9,675 nt of DNA, taken from the NCBI GenBank assembly GCA_030150585.1, contig JASLFM010000205.1, forward strand, positions 1 through 9,675. Reading direction: 5' to 3'. Every line of letters starts with the position of its first letter. The first letter of the stretch is position 1. The position numbers and the translations under genes were made by a program. The notes under the pieces are model-generated. The model searched no databases. It saw nothing but the letters and a program-made list of their open reading frames with translations, and was not told the DNA's origin. This DNA is from Acidovorax sp. Lineage in GTDB: Bacteria; Pseudomonadota; Gammaproteobacteria; Burkholderiales; Burkholderiaceae_C. This document shows, piece after piece, positions 8,320 through 9,675 of this stretch.

Positions 8320-9392
8320 TCGAGGCACGCCTCTTCATCGAACGCCCGGGCTTCACGCTCGACGTGGACTTGCGCCTGCCAGGGCGCGGCGTGTCGGCCC
8401 TGTTCGGCCCTTCGGGCTGCGGCAAGACGACCTGCCTGCGCGCCCTCGCGGGGCTGGAGCGCGGCGCCCCAGGCCGCGTCGTGGTGAACGGCGAGGTCTG
8501 GCAGGACGAGGGCGTGTGGCGCCCCACCTACCGGCGCGCGCTGGGCTATGTGTTCCAGGAGGCCAGCCTGTTCCCGCACCTCAGCGTGCGCGGCAATATC
8601 GAATACGGCCTCTCGCGCGTGCCGCCCGCACGCCGCCGCGTGCCGCTGGAGCAGGCCGTGGAGCTGCTGGGCCTGGCCGCGCTGATGGAGCGGCGCCCCG
8701 CCACGCTCTCGGGCGGCGAGCGCCAGCGCGTGGCCATCGCACGCGCGCTGGCCACCAGCCCCGCGCTGCTGCTCATGGACGAGCCCCTGGCCGCGCTCGA
8801 CGCGCCGCGCAAGGCCGAGGTGCTGCCCTACCTCCAGCGGCTGCAGCGCACGCTCGACATCCCCCTGGTCTACGTGAGCCACTCCGCCGACGAGGTGGCG
8901 CGGCTGGCGCAGCACCTGGTGCTGCTGCGCGCGGGCCGGGTGGTGGCCACAGGCGCCACGCCAGCGCTGATGGCGCGGCTCGACCTGCAGGATCTGTTCA
9001 CCGCCCAGGGCGATGCAGCAGCCACGGTGGTGGGCGCCACCGTCGCGCAGCACGATGCGGCGGACCACCTGACCACCGTGCACTTCCCCGGCGGACAGCT
9101 GCAGTACGTGAGCGAACGCGCCCCCGTTCCGGGCGACGCCGTGCGCCTGCGCGTGCAGGCCCGCGACGTGAGCCTGGCGCTGGCCCCCCCCAGCGGTACG
9201 AGCATCCTCAACATCGTGCCCGCGCGCGTCACCGCACTGCGCGAGGACGGCCCCGGCCAGGCCCTGGTGGCGCTCGACGCGGCAGGCACGCCGCTGCTCG
9301 CGCGCATTACGCAGCGCTCGGCCGCCATGCTCGCACTGGCCCCGGGTCTGCCCGTGTTCGCGCAGATCAAGGGCGTGGCGCTGCTCGATTGA
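8316..9392 (+). CDS. modC: Molybdate ABC transporter ATP-binding protein ModC
   Basis: The 358-residue ATPase starts at GTG (8316), overlapping the modB stop. GGGAG (8303-8307) within modB serves as its ribosome binding site. The ABC domain (1-230) has Walker A GPSGCGKTT (31-39), Q-loop Q81, signature LSGGERQR (131-138), Walker B LLLMDEP (151-157) and switch H189. A regulatory C-terminal Mop domain (about 292-358) contains SILNIVPARVTAL and ITQRSAAMLALAPGLPVFAQIKGVAL. It powers molybdate import on the cytoplasmic side of ModB; the Mop domain gives allosteric inhibition by molybdate in related transporters. Length matches E. coli ModC (352). A run of eight C (9184-9191) lies in the linker before the Mop domain. 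Confidence 0.96.
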   Translation: MIEARLFIERPGFTLDVDLRLPGRGVSALFGPSGCGKTTCLRALAGLERGAPGRVVVNGEVWQDEGVWRPTYRRALGYVFQEASLFPHLSVRGNIEYGLSRVPPARRRVPLEQAVELLGLAALMERRPATLSGGERQRVAIARALATSPALLLMDEPLAALDAPRKAEVLPYLQRLQRTLDIPLVYVSHSADEVARLAQHLVLLRAGRVVATGATPALMARLDLQDLFTAQGDAAATVVGATVAQHDAADHLTTVHFPGGQLQYVSERAPVPGDAVRLRVQARDVSLALAPPSGTSILNIVPARVTALREDGPGQALVALDAAGTPLLARITQRSAAMLALAPGLPVFAQIKGVALLD

Positions 9393-9394
9393 AA

Positions 9395-9406
9395 GCCGGC
9401 GCCGGC
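9395..9406. repeat. 12-bp perfect palindrome after modC
   Basis: GCCGGCGCCGGC lies three bases after the modC stop. It has no loop and no following T-run, so a terminator role is unproven. It may only reflect high GC content. Confidence 0.35.
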
Positions 9407-9456
9407 CGACGTCAAGAATCTGACACAAACCTCCTCTACGCTGCGCCGTCATCACG

Positions 9457-9466
9457 AGGAGGAGAA
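9457..9466 (+). promoter_or_regulatory. Ribosome binding site of the lipoprotein phosphodiesterase gene
   Basis: AGGAGGAGAA ends four bases before the ATG at 9471. It is the strongest Shine-Dalgarno sequence in the window and fixes the start of the partial gene. Confidence 0.8.
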
Positions 9467-9470
9467 CTTC

Positions 9471-9675
9471 ATGATTTCCAGCATTTCCCGGCCGTCCACG
9501 CGGCTTGCATGGGGCGCGTTCGCCGTCTGCGCCCTGCTGGCCGGCTGCGGCGGCAGCGACGGCCCCGATCCGCTGCCCACCCTGGACGGCAAGGCGCCCC
9601 TGGTCATTTCCCACCGTGGACTGCCCGGCCTCTTCCCCGAGGAAACCCGCATGGCCTACGAGGCCGCCGCCGACG
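9471..9675 (+). CDS. Glycerophosphodiester phosphodiesterase family lipoprotein, 3' end cut by window edge
   Basis: Only the first 68 residues are present. Residues 1-25 form a lipoprotein signal peptide (R7 and R11, then AWGAFAVCALLAG) with lipobox LLAGC and acylated C26. A short GGSDGPDP linker follows. Then VISHRGLPGLFPEET (45-59) matches the N-terminal catalytic signature of GDPD/GlpQ enzymes, HRG...PEN(T), with H48 and E57 as expected active-site or metal-binding residues. Such enzymes split glycerophosphodiesters into sn-glycerol-3-phosphate and an alcohol, here at the outer or inner membrane surface. PEET in place of the commoner PENT is a mild variation. It starts 78 bp after modC and looks like a separate unit with its own strong ribosome binding site. 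No clear sigma-70 promoter is visible. Confidence 0.82.
   Translation, partial: MISSISRPSTRLAWGAFAVCALLAGCGGSDGPDPLPTLDGKAPLVISHRGLPGLFPEETRMAYEAAAD

Noticed and set aside
8196..9614. A 472-codon frame on the minus strand opposite modC, and a 294-codon one opposite modA (6755-7639)
   Set aside because: Both are low-complexity antisense shadows of well-supported mod genes, without ribosome binding sites or recognisable domains.

Overview
The window is GC-rich DNA with dense, strongly codon-biased genes. It looks like a betaproteobacterium, probably a member of the Comamonadaceae (Acidovorax and relatives). That placement rests on base composition, on the gene set, and on an intergenic repeat (TTTTGATAGCTGCTTGCGC type) that I recall as common in that family. 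It is an inference, not a search result.

Left part, minus strand (about 4567 down to 1): a molybdenum hydroxylase operon of the aerobic CO dehydrogenase family in the order coxS, coxL, coxM, coxD. It encodes the 2x[2Fe-2S] small subunit, the Mo-MCD large subunit, the FAD-binding medium subunit and a MoxR-type AAA+ ATPase that runs off the left edge. The large subunit has AYRGAGR where true (form I) CO dehydrogenases have AYxCSFR. This is therefore a form II enzyme, and its real substrate is uncertain. Divergent from coxS is a GAF/Fis-type regulator (4689-5828) that resembles AcoR but has no central AAA+ domain.

Right part: a complete molybdate uptake and sensing locus. modE (minus, 6703-5945) is divergent from modABC (plus, 6785-9392), and a 25-bp palindromic ModE box sits just upstream of modA. 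The regulator and modE converge on a short spacer that carries an imperfect 86-bp inverted repeat. After modC a lipoprotein of the glycerophosphodiester phosphodiesterase family begins and is cut by the right edge.

How the parts fit: modABC imports molybdate, ModE senses it, and the form II Cox enzyme consumes it as a molybdopterin cofactor. CoxD presumably assists enzyme maturation. A 15-bp stretch in front of the regulator matches the modA operator at 14 of 15 positions, which suggests that ModE may also act on the cox/regulator divergent region. Copies of the Comamonadaceae-type repeat fill the junctions coxM/coxD and modA/modB, so the start codons of coxD and modB lie directly against repeat ends. 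No stretch longer than 300 bases lacks a gene.
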